Source: UBA12465 sp964408785 (GTDB taxonomy: Bacteria; Patescibacteriota; Patescibacteriia; Patescibacteriales; UBA12465). From it: a stretch of 15,427 nt of DNA. The notes beneath the pieces are model-generated. The model made no database searches, had not been told where the DNA came from, and saw only the letters and a program-made list of their open reading frames with translations. The stretch covers positions 1 through 15,427 of the forward strand of contig CAYPAS010000015.1 in assembly GCA_964408785.1 (NCBI GenBank), written 5' to 3'. Each line of letters starts with the position of its first letter. Position 1 is the stretch's first letter. The position numbers and the translations under genes were made by a program. Below, piece by piece: positions 1-7,774 of the stretch.

Positions 1-120
1 AACTGTTAAAGTTGGGTTCGACACGAATACCGATTGTAATCCTAAAGAAGCTCTGGCAACACAAGGCAATAAAAACAAAAATGCCAGAAAAAACAAAGGC
101 AAAAAGATTTTTATATTCAA
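1..120 (-). CDS. 5' part of a secreted protein, function unknown (runs off the window)
   Basis: Reading leftward on the minus strand there is an open frame from a TTG at 118-120 to the window edge (40 codons, no stop). The first 25 residues have the shape of a signal peptide: Asn-Ile-Lys at the start, then a long Leu/Phe hydrophobic core, then Pro-Cys-Val-Ala-Arg-Ala followed by Ser, with cleavage likely after Ala-Arg-Ala. No ATG precedes it in frame. An AAGG at 132-135, about 11 bases upstream of the TTG, is a reasonable ribosome binding site, which favours this start. The gene lies about 46 bases downstream of the calcium-repeat gene on the same strand. Too little is present to name a family. 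The signal peptide is seen; the TTG start is inferred. Confidence 0.5.
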   Translation of the reverse strand, partial: MNIKIFLPLFFLAFLFLLPCVARASLGLQSVFVSNPTLTV

Positions 121-166
121 AAAATTTGTCGCCTTTTTATTTTTATTAAATGATATTTTCATTTTT

Positions 167-820
167 TTAATTTCCAGAAGAGCCGGAAGTCTGGCTTTCC
201 AGAACGCCTTGATAAACTTCTAATAAGTCTTTATCACTTAAAAGCTCCAAATCTTCAGCACTAGCACCGCCAGCGATAAGCAGCTGGCGCAAAGCGGCGG
301 CATCGGCTTGACCGTTTAATACTTTTTGCAAAGATTCTTCGTCAAAATCACTACTGATTTGCAAATCAGAACTAGTTGAAACCGTAGTATCGACAGGCGT
401 TGAAATAACAGTTGAACTGGCATTAGTAGTACCGCTGCAATCCTTCCCTTCCGGACAAGCGGGATCGCTGCCCCTGTCAATTTCTTCTTTATCAGTTAAG
501 CCATCGCTATCACTGTCTTCTAAATATGGTGAGGTATTATAATTATAAAGCTCGTCATAATCTGATAGGCCGTCTTTATCAGTATCATTATCTTTTAAAA
601 CGCTATTAATATCGCCGCTCTGAGAAATCTGCAAAGATTCATCAGAAGCATTTCCGTAGTCAAAAGGTTTATTCAAGCTATACTTTACTTGCCAAACCCA
701 AAAAGCTAAAACGCCAACAGCCAAAAAACATAAAAAAAACACGGCCATTTTCCGTGGCTTTGATAAATCTTTGAAGGTAAAATTAGCCTTATTTTGGAGA
801 GAATCTCTTTCTGTCGGCAT
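167..820 (-). CDS. Membrane-anchored thrombospondin type-3 (calcium-binding) repeat protein
   Basis: 217 residues. A short N-terminus with Lys-Pro-Arg-Lys precedes one transmembrane helix (about 25-45), so the rest should lie outside the cell by the positive-inside rule. Residues 77-90 and 102-113 are two acidic repeats of the DxDxDGxxDxxE type (D77/D79/D81 with E90; D102/D104/D106 with E113), the calcium-binding loops of thrombospondin type-3 repeats. Cys122 and Cys128 could form a disulfide just after the repeats. A Ser/Thr-rich linker (about 130-155) leads to a predicted helical C-terminal region (about 158-210) that I do not recognise. The gene lies 40 bases after rsmA on the same strand. 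Such proteins are usually surface or wall-associated; the specific role is unknown. Confidence 0.85.
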   Translation of the reverse strand: MPTERDSLQNKANFTFKDLSKPRKMAVFFLCFLAVGVLAFWVWQVKYSLNKPFDYGNASDESLQISQSGDINSVLKDNDTDKDGLSDYDELYNYNTSPYLEDSDSDGLTDKEEIDRGSDPACPEGKDCSGTTNASSTVISTPVDTTVSTSSDLQISSDFDEESLQKVLNGQADAAALRQLLIAGGASAEDLELLSDKDLLEVYQGVLESQTSGSSGN

Positions 821-859
821 AATTTTTCAGCGACTAAGCGCTTACTTCTTTCCGACTTT

Positions 860-889
860 ATTATAACACAAATGAGGAATAGGCCGCAA
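860..889 (-). promoter_or_regulatory. Predicted extended -10 promoter for the calcium-repeat gene
   Basis: On the minus strand TTGCGG (884-889) is followed after 18 bases by TATAAT (860-865). The TATAAT is preceded directly by TGT, which makes an extended -10 element. Transcription would start near 853, giving a leader of roughly 33 bases before the ATG at 820. The -10 box overlaps the rsmA stop codon. The boxes are seen; activity is inferred. Confidence 0.4.
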
Positions 890-1709
890 ATAATTTTTGC
901 CAATCATCGAGAGATAAAGCTTCGGCACGAATCGTCGCCGGCAAACCCGCCTTCTCTAAAAATTCTAATACTATTTCTTGCTTAATTTTTAAACCGGAGG
1001 CCAGGTTGTTCTTCAACATTTTCCGACGAGAACTAAAAGCACAGCGGACTAAATGGAAAAAAGATTTTTCTTCGGAAAAAGAACGATGGCGCTTATCAAT
1101 ATCTATCTTAACGACAGCGCTATCCACTTTCGGCTGGGGCCAAAAATCGGCCGCCGGCACATCTTTAACGTAATAAGGTTGGCCGTAATATTGGACGGAA
1201 ACCGACAAGATGCTCATATCCGGCGGCAAAGCCGTTAAACGCTTAACGACTTCTTTTTGCAACATTAAAGTTAAAGATTGCGGCTGGCGCGGCGAGGAAA
1301 GAAAAAGGCGCAAAAAAACTGAGCTGATATTATAGGGCAAATTAGCGACTATCTTATATTTTTCTCCCGGCACCAAATGTTCGTCGAGATTAAATTTTAA
1401 AATATCCTGATTAACTATTTTAACATTATCTATTTCTTGAGAATCTAAACCAGATTGCAAAAACCCCACTAAACGTTCATCTAATTCAACCGCGATTACC
1501 TTTTTAGCTTTAGCCGCCAGTTTCATGGTCAAAAAACCCAAACCCGGACCAACCTCAATAACCGTGTCTTCCGCTTGGATGTCAGCGGCTTCAACTATCG
1601 CCTCATAAGTCTCTTCCGAAACCAAAAAATTCTGCCCCTTGGAATGTTGGGGGTGAATGTCAAAAAGACGGCAAATTTCTTTAACGCGAGGCAAGAGGTC
1701 TGAAGACAT
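861..1709 (-). CDS. rsmA: 16S rRNA (adenine1518-N6/adenine1519-N6)-dimethyltransferase RsmA/KsgA
   Basis: 282 residues, normal length for the family. The enzyme dimethylates two adjacent adenines in the 3'-terminal hairpin of 16S rRNA using S-adenosylmethionine and acts as a late checkpoint in small-subunit assembly. Visible motifs are the entry motif KGQNFLV (24-30), the SAM loop EVGPGLGFLT (52-61), the acidic residue in VAVELD-like strand 2 (Glu75), NQDIL (100-104) and the catalytic NLPYN (123-127). The C-terminal lobe has FWPQPKVDS (189-197) and RAEALSLDDW (261-270), both typical. The ATG at 1709 lies 2 bases after the leuS stop, so translation is probably coupled to leuS. Confidence 0.95.
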   Translation of the reverse strand: MSSDLLPRVKEICRLFDIHPQHSKGQNFLVSEETYEAIVEAADIQAEDTVIEVGPGLGFLTMKLAAKAKKVIAVELDERLVGFLQSGLDSQEIDNVKIVNQDILKFNLDEHLVPGEKYKIVANLPYNISSVFLRLFLSSPRQPQSLTLMLQKEVVKRLTALPPDMSILSVSVQYYGQPYYVKDVPAADFWPQPKVDSAVVKIDIDKRHRSFSEEKSFFHLVRCAFSSRRKMLKNNLASGLKIKQEIVLEFLEKAGLPATIRAEALSLDDWQKLFAAYSSFVL

Positions 1710-1711
1710 AT

Positions 1712-4168
1712 TTATCTAACGACGATATTCAAGAGTTTGCCGGGAACAAAAATTTTCTTGACTATTTCTTTTTCCAGCAACCATTTTTTGACATTTTCAT
1801 CATTTAAAGCAAGAGAAAGTGCTTCTTCTTCGGAAATATCGGCCTTAACGCTTAAATTAGCGCGTAATTTACCGTTTATTTGTACGACTAATTCGACATC
1901 ATCTTCTTTCAACAAAGCTTCATCGAAATTCGGCCAAGCTACCGCCACTAAAGAATCAGTTCCGCCAGACAAAGACCAAAGCTCTTCCGCCAAATGAGGG
2001 GCAAACGGCGCCAAAATAAGCAAGAATTTTTGCCAATCAGTTTTTGTCAAAGGTAATTTTTGACTTTGCTTATAATAATCGGCTAAAGCGTTGCTTAAAA
2101 TCATTAAAGCGGAAATCGCCGTATTCAAGCGGAAATTTTCAATATCAGCGCCAACTTTCTTAATGGTTTTATGCAACAAAGAAAGAGCCTCTGACTGGCT
2201 AAGTTCAGAAAATACTGCTGATTCACCCAAGGAATATAAACGATCTAAAAAGCGACGGATACCAACCATTCCCTGGCTATTCCAAGGCTTCATATCTTCA
2301 AGCGGCCCCATGAACATTTCATAAACCCGCAAACAATCAGCGCCGTATTCTTTTATGAGATCGTCCGGATTTATAACATTACCCTTAGACTTACTCATCT
2401 TGTTACCATCTTCTCCTAAAATTATGCCCTGATGCTTGAGTCGGGAAAAGGGCTCGTTGACCGGCAAATAGCCATATCTTTCCAAAACTTTAGCAAAAAA
2501 ACGGACATAAAGGAGGTGCATGACGGCGTGCTCGGCGCCGCCCATATAGACATCAACCGGCAGCCAATCAGATAATTTATCAAAAGAGGCGAAAATCTCT
2601 TTGTTATTAGGATCGATATAACGCAAATAATACCAAGAAGAGCAGACAAAGGTATCCATAGTGTCGTTTTCCCGTCTAGCCGCTTGGCCGCACTTCGGGC
2701 AACGGACATCATGAAAAGAGGCAGAATATTTCAAAGGTGATTCTCCGGTAGGACGGAAATCAACGTCTTCCGGCAATTTAACCGGCAAATCGCTTTCCGG
2801 AACAGGTACTTCGCCGCATTTATCACAATAAATAATCGGAATCGGCGCACCCCAATAGCGCTGGCGAGAAACTAGCCAATCACGCAAACGATAATTTACC
2901 TGGCGACGTCCGAAAGATTTTTCTTCCGCGTAAGCACCCAGCTGTTGGCGGGCAGTTTCAGAATCCAAACCACTAAAAGAAGCGGAATCAACCAAATAAC
3001 CATCTTCAGTGTAAGCTTCTTCTAGTTTTTCTTCGCTCGCTGATTTGGTCGCAGAAATGCTGCGCCTAATCGGCAAAGAATATTTAACGGCAAAAGCAAA
3101 ATCGCGCTCGTCATGAGCCGGAACAGCCATTACCGCGCCAGTACCATAAGAAGCTAAAACGTAATCAGCGACAAAAACTTTAACCGGCTCGCCACTAAAA
3201 GGATTAACAGCCTCAACTCCCAATAATTCCACGCCCGTCTTGTCTTTATTTAAATCCGTCCTTTGTAGTTCAGTTTTCTTTTTGCTTTCTTCTAAATAAG
3301 CCTCTACTTCCGACCAATTTTTAATCGAGGCTTTTAAATCCGTTAATAAAGGACTTTCTGGGGCGATAACCACATAAGTACAGCCGAAAATCGTATCGAC
3401 TCTAGTCGTAAAAACCTTAATGATAGCTGAGCTATTTGCGACTGAGAAAGAAATTTCCACCCCCTCGCTCCGTCCTATCCAATTGCGCTGAGCCGCCTTA
3501 GTCGATGACGGCCAATCAATATCATCTAGGCCGCTTAATAAGCCTTTATAAAGACGGTCCCCCTCTTTTTGATCTTCAATAAAATCGGTTATCTTGAAAA
3601 ACCATTGTTCCAATTCTTTTTGTTCAACCTGGCTGCCGCAGCGTTCGCAAGTGCCGCCCTCCGCCTGTTCATTGGCTAAAACTGTCTGACAATTAGGACA
3701 CCAATTGGCTTTAGCCTTTTTCTTATAAGCCAAACCGTTTTTATAAAGCAAAAGGAACATCCACTGCGTCCATTTATAATATTCGGGATCGGAAGTGTTG
3801 ACTGTATGACGCCAGTCATAAGAAAATCCTAAAGAATTTATCTGCTTGGTAAAATTTTCAATAGCTTTTTTTGTGGTTTCCGAAGGGTGGACGCCAGTTT
3901 TAACGGCGTAATTTTCCGCGGGCAAACCGAAAGCGTCAAAACCTTGCGGATGCAGGACATTATAGCCCTTGGCTCGATAATAACGGGTATAAATATCAGT
4001 GGCCGTATAAGATTCGACGTGGCCGGCATGTAAACCAGCACCCGATGGATACGGAAACATATCAAGAACGTAGTATTTAGGGCGGCTATCGTTTTCTTTA
4101 ACAGCATAAGAAGCATTCTGTTGCCAAAACGCCTGCCATTTCTTCTCGATTTCTTGAAAATTATACAT
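1712..4168 (-). CDS. leuS: Leucyl-tRNA synthetase, bacterial type with editing domain
   Basis: 818 residues, class I synthetase that charges tRNA-Leu. The ATP-binding HIGH motif reads HAGH (47-50) after the FPYPSGAGL lead-in, and KMSKS is exact at 590-594. A zinc-knuckle pattern (C157-x2-C160 and C174-x2-C177) sits in the ZN-1 position. A second set of paired cysteines (C448/C451 and C490/C493) follows the RQRYWGAPIP motif, as in Thermus-type LeuRS. The CP1 editing domain is intact, with TTRVDT (254-259) and GTGAVMAVPAHDERD (342-356), so mischarged tRNA should be hydrolysed. The start at 4168 lies 4 bases after the xth stop; no clear Shine-Dalgarno sequence is visible, so the start rests on the family-typical N-terminus. 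The gene forms an operon with xth and rsmA. Confidence 0.97.
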   Translation of the reverse strand: MYNFQEIEKKWQAFWQQNASYAVKENDSRPKYYVLDMFPYPSGAGLHAGHVESYTATDIYTRYYRAKGYNVLHPQGFDAFGLPAENYAVKTGVHPSETTKKAIENFTKQINSLGFSYDWRHTVNTSDPEYYKWTQWMFLLLYKNGLAYKKKAKANWCPNCQTVLANEQAEGGTCERCGSQVEQKELEQWFFKITDFIEDQKEGDRLYKGLLSGLDDIDWPSSTKAAQRNWIGRSEGVEISFSVANSSAIIKVFTTRVDTIFGCTYVVIAPESPLLTDLKASIKNWSEVEAYLEESKKKTELQRTDLNKDKTGVELLGVEAVNPFSGEPVKVFVADYVLASYGTGAVMAVPAHDERDFAFAVKYSLPIRRSISATKSASEEKLEEAYTEDGYLVDSASFSGLDSETARQQLGAYAEEKSFGRRQVNYRLRDWLVSRQRYWGAPIPIIYCDKCGEVPVPESDLPVKLPEDVDFRPTGESPLKYSASFHDVRCPKCGQAARRENDTMDTFVCSSWYYLRYIDPNNKEIFASFDKLSDWLPVDVYMGGAEHAVMHLLYVRFFAKVLERYGYLPVNEPFSRLKHQGIILGEDGNKMSKSKGNVINPDDLIKEYGADCLRVYEMFMGPLEDMKPWNSQGMVGIRRFLDRLYSLGESAVFSELSQSEALSLLHKTIKKVGADIENFRLNTAISALMILSNALADYYKQSQKLPLTKTDWQKFLLILAPFAPHLAEELWSLSGGTDSLVAVAWPNFDEALLKEDDVELVVQINGKLRANLSVKADISEEEALSLALNDENVKKWLLEKEIVKKIFVPGKLLNIVVR

Positions 4169-4172
4169 ATTT

Positions 4173-4943
4173 TTATTGCAAAGAGATATCCAGGCCGATA
4201 GGCGCGTGATCTGACCCTAAAACCTGGTCGAGGATATAAGCTTTAATTATATTTTTCTTAATTTTAGCGGAAACACAAAAATAGTCAATCCGCCAGCCGA
4301 TATTTCTAGAACGAGCCGCCGTCCTAAAGCTCCACCAGCTATATTGGGCCTTATCAGGATTAAATTCTCTAAAAGAATCAACTAAACCCGCGGCCAAGAA
4401 AGAAGCAAAAGATTCACGTTCTTCCGGAGTGTAACCGGCCGAACCTTCATTTTCTTTAGGACGAGCCAAATCGATAGGCTGATAAGCGACATTAAAATCG
4501 CCAGTAATAACTACCGGCTTCTTTTTTTCTAAGTTCTTAGCGTAAGCTAATAAAGCCTGATTAAAGGCGATCTTGTAAGGTAAACGGGAAAGTTCTTGAT
4601 TAGAATTAGGAAAATAGACATTTAGTAGAAAAAATTCCTTGAATTCCGCGCTTTGAACCCGCCCCTCCTTGTCAAATTCTTCTAAGGCAATGCCATTTTT
4701 TAAAGACAAGGGCGAAAGCGAAGAATTATAAAGAATGGCTGTGCCACTATAACCAGGCCGCTCGGCGGAATTCCAAAAAGCTTGATACCCAGGAAAGTCT
4801 AATTTTATCTTAGCCAAGGCCTCGGCTGATATTTTTATTTCTTGCAAACAGATAATATCCGGCTTTTCTTCCGACAAAAAAACATCGAAACCTTTGCCGA
4901 TAGCCGCCCGCAAACCGTTAATATTCCAAGATATTATTTTCAT
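4173..4943 (-). CDS. xth: Exodeoxyribonuclease III / AP endonuclease (ExoA/APE1-like)
   Basis: 256 residues from the ATG at 4943. The open frame extends further upstream, but that extension does not look like the family, and MKIISWNINGLR is the canonical N-terminus. The enzyme cleaves the backbone at abasic sites in base-excision repair. Expected active-site residues are present: Asn7, Glu35 in LQE, Tyr110, Asp149 and Asn151 in TGDFNVA, Asp220 in GWRIDYF, and the Asp245-His246 pair in GSDHAP. The NIGWRIDYF context resembles the ExoA/APE1 branch rather than E. coli ExoIII (inference). It is the first gene of the leftward xth-leuS-rsmA group, behind a plausible TTGTAA/TATACT promoter. Confidence 0.95.
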   Translation of the reverse strand: MKIISWNINGLRAAIGKGFDVFLSEEKPDIICLQEIKISAEALAKIKLDFPGYQAFWNSAERPGYSGTAILYNSSLSPLSLKNGIALEEFDKEGRVQSAEFKEFFLLNVYFPNSNQELSRLPYKIAFNQALLAYAKNLEKKKPVVITGDFNVAYQPIDLARPKENEGSAGYTPEERESFASFLAAGLVDSFREFNPDKAQYSWWSFRTAARSRNIGWRIDYFCVSAKIKKNIIKAYILDQVLGSDHAPIGLDISLQ

Positions 4944-4953
4944 AATTATATTA

Positions 4954-4962
4954 TGGTATAAT
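4954..4962 (+). promoter_or_regulatory. Predicted extended -10 promoter of the dsbA-like/por operon
   Basis: TGG followed by a perfect TATAAT (4957-4962) makes an extended -10 element on the plus strand. The -35 region (around 4934-4939, TTATTT) is poor, which is tolerated with an extended -10. Transcription would start near 4969 and give a leader of about 45 bases that contains the hairpin at 4984-5004. It is the only strong promoter-like sequence I see ahead of the seven-gene rightward operon. Confidence 0.5.
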
Positions 4963-4967
4963 AAGAA

Positions 4968-4996
4968 AGTATAATTTAAAAAACCGATCTTTACAA
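4968..4996 (-). promoter_or_regulatory. Predicted promoter of the xth-leuS-rsmA operon
   Basis: On the minus strand TTGTAA (4991-4996, four of six matches to the -35 consensus) is followed after exactly 17 bases by TATACT (4968-4973, five of six matches to -10). Transcription would start near 4961, leaving a leader of about 18 bases before the xth ATG at 4943. The -35 box lies inside the loop of the hairpin at 4984-5004. Boxes seen, function inferred. Confidence 0.5.
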
Positions 4997-5004
4997 ACGA
5001 TCGG
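4984..5004 (+). other. Hairpin in the 5' leader of the dsbA-like/por operon
   Basis: CCGATC (4984-4989) and GATCGG (4999-5004) form a perfect 6-base-pair stem with a 9-base loop. It ends 9 bases before the ATG at 5014 and there is no recognisable Shine-Dalgarno sequence between. It has no following T-run in either direction, so it is not a typical terminator. It could influence translation or transcript stability, or be an operator-like inverted repeat between the divergent promoters. Confidence 0.4.
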
Positions 5005-5013
5005 CCTAAAAAT

Positions 5014-5781
5014 ATGGGATTAAGCGATAGAATAAAATACGCGCAAATGCGAGCCAGGCACCCTAAACTGCTCAAACCTTGGTACCGCAGATGGTGGGGC
5101 ATATCATTAATCATCATGAGTTTAGCCTTGCTTGCTTTTCTTTTCTTTTCTAGTGCCTATATAATCATCAAAGCCGAAGAAATCCTTAGCAGCAAACAAG
5201 CGGCAGATAATTTCAGTAGCCAGGAAGAATATCTGGCAACAGTTAACGGCGACGGAAGTAATTATTACCTAGGAAAAAATGATTCGGAAATAGTCTTAGT
5301 AGAATTCGGCGATTTTGCTTGTCCTTTTTGCAAAGAATCGGTACCAGCCGTAAAAGAACTGAACGAGAAATATGGTGAGCATATCAAGATAATCTGGCGT
5401 GATTATTTAAGGAACGAAGATTCTATCCCGCTAGCCGTTTCCGGGCGCTGTGCTGGCGACCAAGGAAAATTTTGGGAAATGCACGATCTTTTATTTGAAA
5501 ATCAAGAAAAAATAGCCAGCTCCAGCACTGAAACAGAAAAAAATTCTCTATTAGAAAATTTGGCAGCTAGCCTGGGGTTAGATAAACAGAAATTTTCTAC
5601 CTGCTTAAACAATCACGATCATATAGATGCCATTAAAAAAGATTACAGCGACGCCAACGAAATTCAAATAGCCGGTACGCCAGCCTGGTTCGTTAATGGC
5701 TACGCTTTTGCTGGAGCGGCCACGGCTGAACAATTCGACGACCTGATTAGCGGTCTTATTAAAAAATCATACTCTAAATAA
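5014..5781 (+). CDS. DsbA-like membrane-anchored thiol:disulfide oxidoreductase
   Basis: 255 residues. A basic N-terminus (about 6-26) precedes one transmembrane helix (about 29-53), so the thioredoxin domain should be outside the membrane. The domain starts with GKNDSEIVLVEFGDFACPFC, giving the redox pair Cys103-Pro-Phe-Cys106. The cis-proline loop is GTPAWFVNG (Thr222-Pro223), and the helical insertion between is typical of the DsbA/thioredoxin_4 family. Two more cysteines (146 and 197) may form a structural bond. It is likely an oxidase or isomerase of secreted proteins; no DsbB or VKOR partner is in the window. It heads the operon, 3 bases ahead of porG, and the operon also encodes two cysteine-rich secreted proteins that are obvious candidate substrates (inference). 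Confidence 0.9.
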   Translation: MGLSDRIKYAQMRARHPKLLKPWYRRWWGISLIIMSLALLAFLFFSSAYIIIKAEEILSSKQAADNFSSQEEYLATVNGDGSNYYLGKNDSEIVLVEFGDFACPFCKESVPAVKELNEKYGEHIKIIWRDYLRNEDSIPLAVSGRCAGDQGKFWEMHDLLFENQEKIASSSTETEKNSLLENLAASLGLDKQKFSTCLNNHDHIDAIKKDYSDANEIQIAGTPAWFVNGYAFAGAATAEQFDDLISGLIKKSYSK

Positions 5782-5784
5782 ACT

Positions 5785-6324
5785 ATGGAAAGCATTAGGA
5801 TACACGGCCGCGGCGGCCAGGGGGTAGTAACCGCGGCGGAATTAATAGCGATTGCCGGATTCTACGAAGGGCGAGAAAGCCGAGCTTTCCCCAGTTTCGG
5901 CGTGGAAAGAAGCGGCGCCCCCATCCAATCATTCGCTAGAATCGATGACCGGCCAATAATTACCAGAGAGCAAGTCTACGAACCCAGTATATTAATTATC
6001 CAAGACGCCAGTTTGATAGATAGCGTCGATGTTTTTAGCGGTTGCAAAAAAGATACAGCCGTAATAATTAACTCACCAAAAAAAGATTGGCCGGAAATAA
6101 AAAAACGCTTCCCTAAAACTTTCCTGACTCCAGCCAGCGAAATTGCCATCCGCATCTTAGGAAAAAATTTAGCGAACACCGTAATCTTAGGGGCGCTAGC
6201 TAAAAAAACCGCTGTCGTCAGTTTAGAATCACTAAAAAAAGCCATCAAAGAAAAATTCGCCAGCAAAGGAGCGGCAATCATTGAAAAAAATATCAAAGCA
6301 ATTGAAGAGGCTTATAATCTTTAA
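5785..6324 (+). CDS. porG: Pyruvate:ferredoxin oxidoreductase, gamma subunit
   Basis: 179 residues, normal size for the separate gamma subunit of four-subunit 2-oxoacid:ferredoxin oxidoreductases. The N-terminal RIHGRGGQGVVTAAELIA (5-22) is the family signature, followed by SFGVERSGAPIQSFARI (37-53), which is characteristic of PorG. The subunit helps form the CoA-binding part of the cytoplasmic enzyme that interconverts pyruvate plus CoA with acetyl-CoA, CO2 and reduced ferredoxin. The start is 3 bases after the dsbA-like stop and the gene ends 3 bases before porD. A 2-oxoisovalerate-type enzyme is a less likely alternative; the identity rests on all four subunits together. Confidence 0.92.
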   Translation: MESIRIHGRGGQGVVTAAELIAIAGFYEGRESRAFPSFGVERSGAPIQSFARIDDRPIITREQVYEPSILIIQDASLIDSVDVFSGCKKDTAVIINSPKKDWPEIKKRFPKTFLTPASEIAIRILGKNLANTVILGALAKKTAVVSLESLKKAIKEKFASKGAAIIEKNIKAIEEAYNL

Positions 6325-6327
6325 ATT

Positions 6328-6609
6328 ATGAAAACTAACAAAACTGGCTTAAGCGCTCAGCCTGGCAGCTCCCGCCAAAATCTAACCGGCGGCTGGCGCA
6401 GTAAAAAACCACTAATCGATCAAAATAAATGCATCGGCTGTTCTCTCTGCGCCAAAATCTGCCCCGAAGGCTGTATCGATATGGTAAGTGCTGAAAAATC
6501 AGAAAATAAAAGGCCAAAAGCGCAAACAGATTACGATTATTGTAAGGGTTGCGGTCTTTGCGCCCATGAATGTCCGGTCAAAGCTATAAAGATGGAAGAT
6601 GATTTATAA
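6328..6609 (+). CDS. porD: Pyruvate:ferredoxin oxidoreductase, delta (2x[4Fe-4S]) subunit
   Basis: 93 residues. Two ferredoxin-type cluster motifs are complete: C35-x2-C38-x2-C41-x3-C45-P and C72-x2-C75-x2-C78-x3-C82-P. Cys49 (in PEGC) is extra. The N-terminal part before the clusters ends in GGWRSKKPLID (21-31), which matches the usual lead-in of PorD proteins. The subunit carries electrons from the TPP centre of the alpha/beta pair to external ferredoxin. It lies between porG (3-base gap) and porA (start only about 4 bases after this stop), consistent with stoichiometric translation. Confidence 0.93.
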   Translation: MKTNKTGLSAQPGSSRQNLTGGWRSKKPLIDQNKCIGCSLCAKICPEGCIDMVSAEKSENKRPKAQTDYDYCKGCGLCAHECPVKAIKMEDDL

Positions 6610-6613
6610 AAAC

Positions 6614-7774
6614 ATGTCAAAAACTGAAGCTAAAAAACAAATTCTTGAAGGCTCCAACGCTATCGCGCTAACAATCAAGAACATCGCGCCGGAAGTAGTT
6701 TCCGCCTATCCGATTACGCCGCAAACCCATATAGTTGAAGATTTGGCGAATTACCAAGCCAATGGCGAAGCTGATTTTCAATATTTAAGAGCGGAAAGCG
6801 AATTTGCCGCCGCTTCGATAGTTTTGGGGGCTAGCGCCGCTGGCACCCGTGTTTACAGCGCCACTAGCTCACAGGGGTTACTTTTAATGAACGAGGTTAT
6901 TTATAGTATATCCGGCATGCGTTTGCCAGTAGTCATGACTTGCGCTAACCGAGCCATTTCTTCCCCAATAAATATCTGGAATGACCACAGCGATGTCATG
7001 AGTATCCGTGATGCTGGCTGGCTGCAATTTTTTGCCAGCGATAACCAAGAAGCTATTTATCAACATTTACTCGCCTACAAAATAGCGGAAACTCTAGAAC
7101 TGCCGGCGATGGTTAATGTCGATGGATTCATCTTGACTCATTCTTATGAAGCCGTTTCTATACCAGAAATAAAAACCATTAAAGCCTTTTTACCAAAAAG
7201 ACCGCTGAGCGGCTATCGCCTTGACCCAGAAAACCCGATAACGATGGGGGCGTTCTTTGGTCCCGCCTATTATTTAGAAACCCGAGAAAAACTACACCTC
7301 GACCTGATAGCGGCCAAGGCTCTAATAAAAAAGGAATATGCTAAATTGCAAAAATTATTAGGCAATAAAAAGAAATCTGGCGATGACGGCTTGGCAGAAT
7401 ACATCGGACCAAAACAAGCAAAAAATATAATTATCGCCATGGGCTCGGTAAATGGCACTATTGAAGAAGAGATAAAAAATAAAAAAGATGTCGGACTTCT
7501 AAAAATAAAAGTCTTCCGCCCTTTTCCTGATCTTGAAATAATCAAACAATTAAAAAAAGCTAGGAACGTCGCGGTTATCGACAAGGCTCTAAGCATCGGA
7601 CAAAGCGGTCCGCTTTATGCCGATATTGCCGGATTGAATGGATTAAAAAACAAAAATATCAAAAATTATATTGCCGGTTTGGGAGGACGCGATATCAGCC
7701 AAAAAACCATCGCCAAAATAATCACCGACATGCAAAAAAGGGGCAAAAAAATAAATTTCGTAAAAAGCGTATGA
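6614..7774 (+). CDS. porA: Pyruvate:ferredoxin oxidoreductase, alpha subunit
   Basis: 386 residues from the ATG at 6614. An in-frame ATG at 6599 would add five residues and overlap porD; neither has a well-placed Shine-Dalgarno sequence. The AYPITPQT motif (31-38) of the pyrimidine/substrate-binding domain is present, with the ESE acidic motif (61-63) and a CANRAISSP segment (110-118). Its arginine (113) aligns by context with the carboxylate-binding arginine of pyruvate-type enzymes (inference). The second domain (about 255-345, IIIAMGSVNGTIEEEI and KVFRPFPDLEII) is the transketolase C-terminal-like domain. The TGA stop overlaps the ATG of the first pilin-like gene as ATGA, so the catalytic partner porB is separated from it by that gene. 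Confidence 0.94.
   Translation: MSKTEAKKQILEGSNAIALTIKNIAPEVVSAYPITPQTHIVEDLANYQANGEADFQYLRAESEFAAASIVLGASAAGTRVYSATSSQGLLLMNEVIYSISGMRLPVVMTCANRAISSPINIWNDHSDVMSIRDAGWLQFFASDNQEAIYQHLLAYKIAETLELPAMVNVDGFILTHSYEAVSIPEIKTIKAFLPKRPLSGYRLDPENPITMGAFFGPAYYLETREKLHLDLIAAKALIKKEYAKLQKLLGNKKKSGDDGLAEYIGPKQAKNIIIAMGSVNGTIEEEIKNKKDVGLLKIKVFRPFPDLEIIKQLKKARNVAVIDKALSIGQSGPLYADIAGLNGLKNKNIKNYIAGLGGRDISQKTIAKIITDMQKRGKKINFVKSV

Noticed and set aside
96..145. Possible terminator formed by AAAGGC and GCCTTT arms followed by a T-rich run
   Set aside because: The arms are six bases with a loop of about 30, and the segment overlaps the signal-peptide coding start on the minus strand.
835..844. Ten-base palindrome TAAGCGCTTA between rsmA and the calcium-repeat gene
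   Set aside because: Too short and AT-flanked to be a convincing terminator or operator; it could occur by chance, although it lies in the predicted leader.
4984..5004. Hairpin considered as a transcription terminator
   Set aside because: No T-run follows on either strand, and it sits at the beginning of both divergent transcripts rather than at an end.
4944..5117. Upstream extension of the xth frame by 58 codons
   Set aside because: The added residues do not resemble the AP endonuclease family, would overlap the divergent dsbA-like gene and its promoter, and the canonical MKIISWNINGLR begins at 4943.
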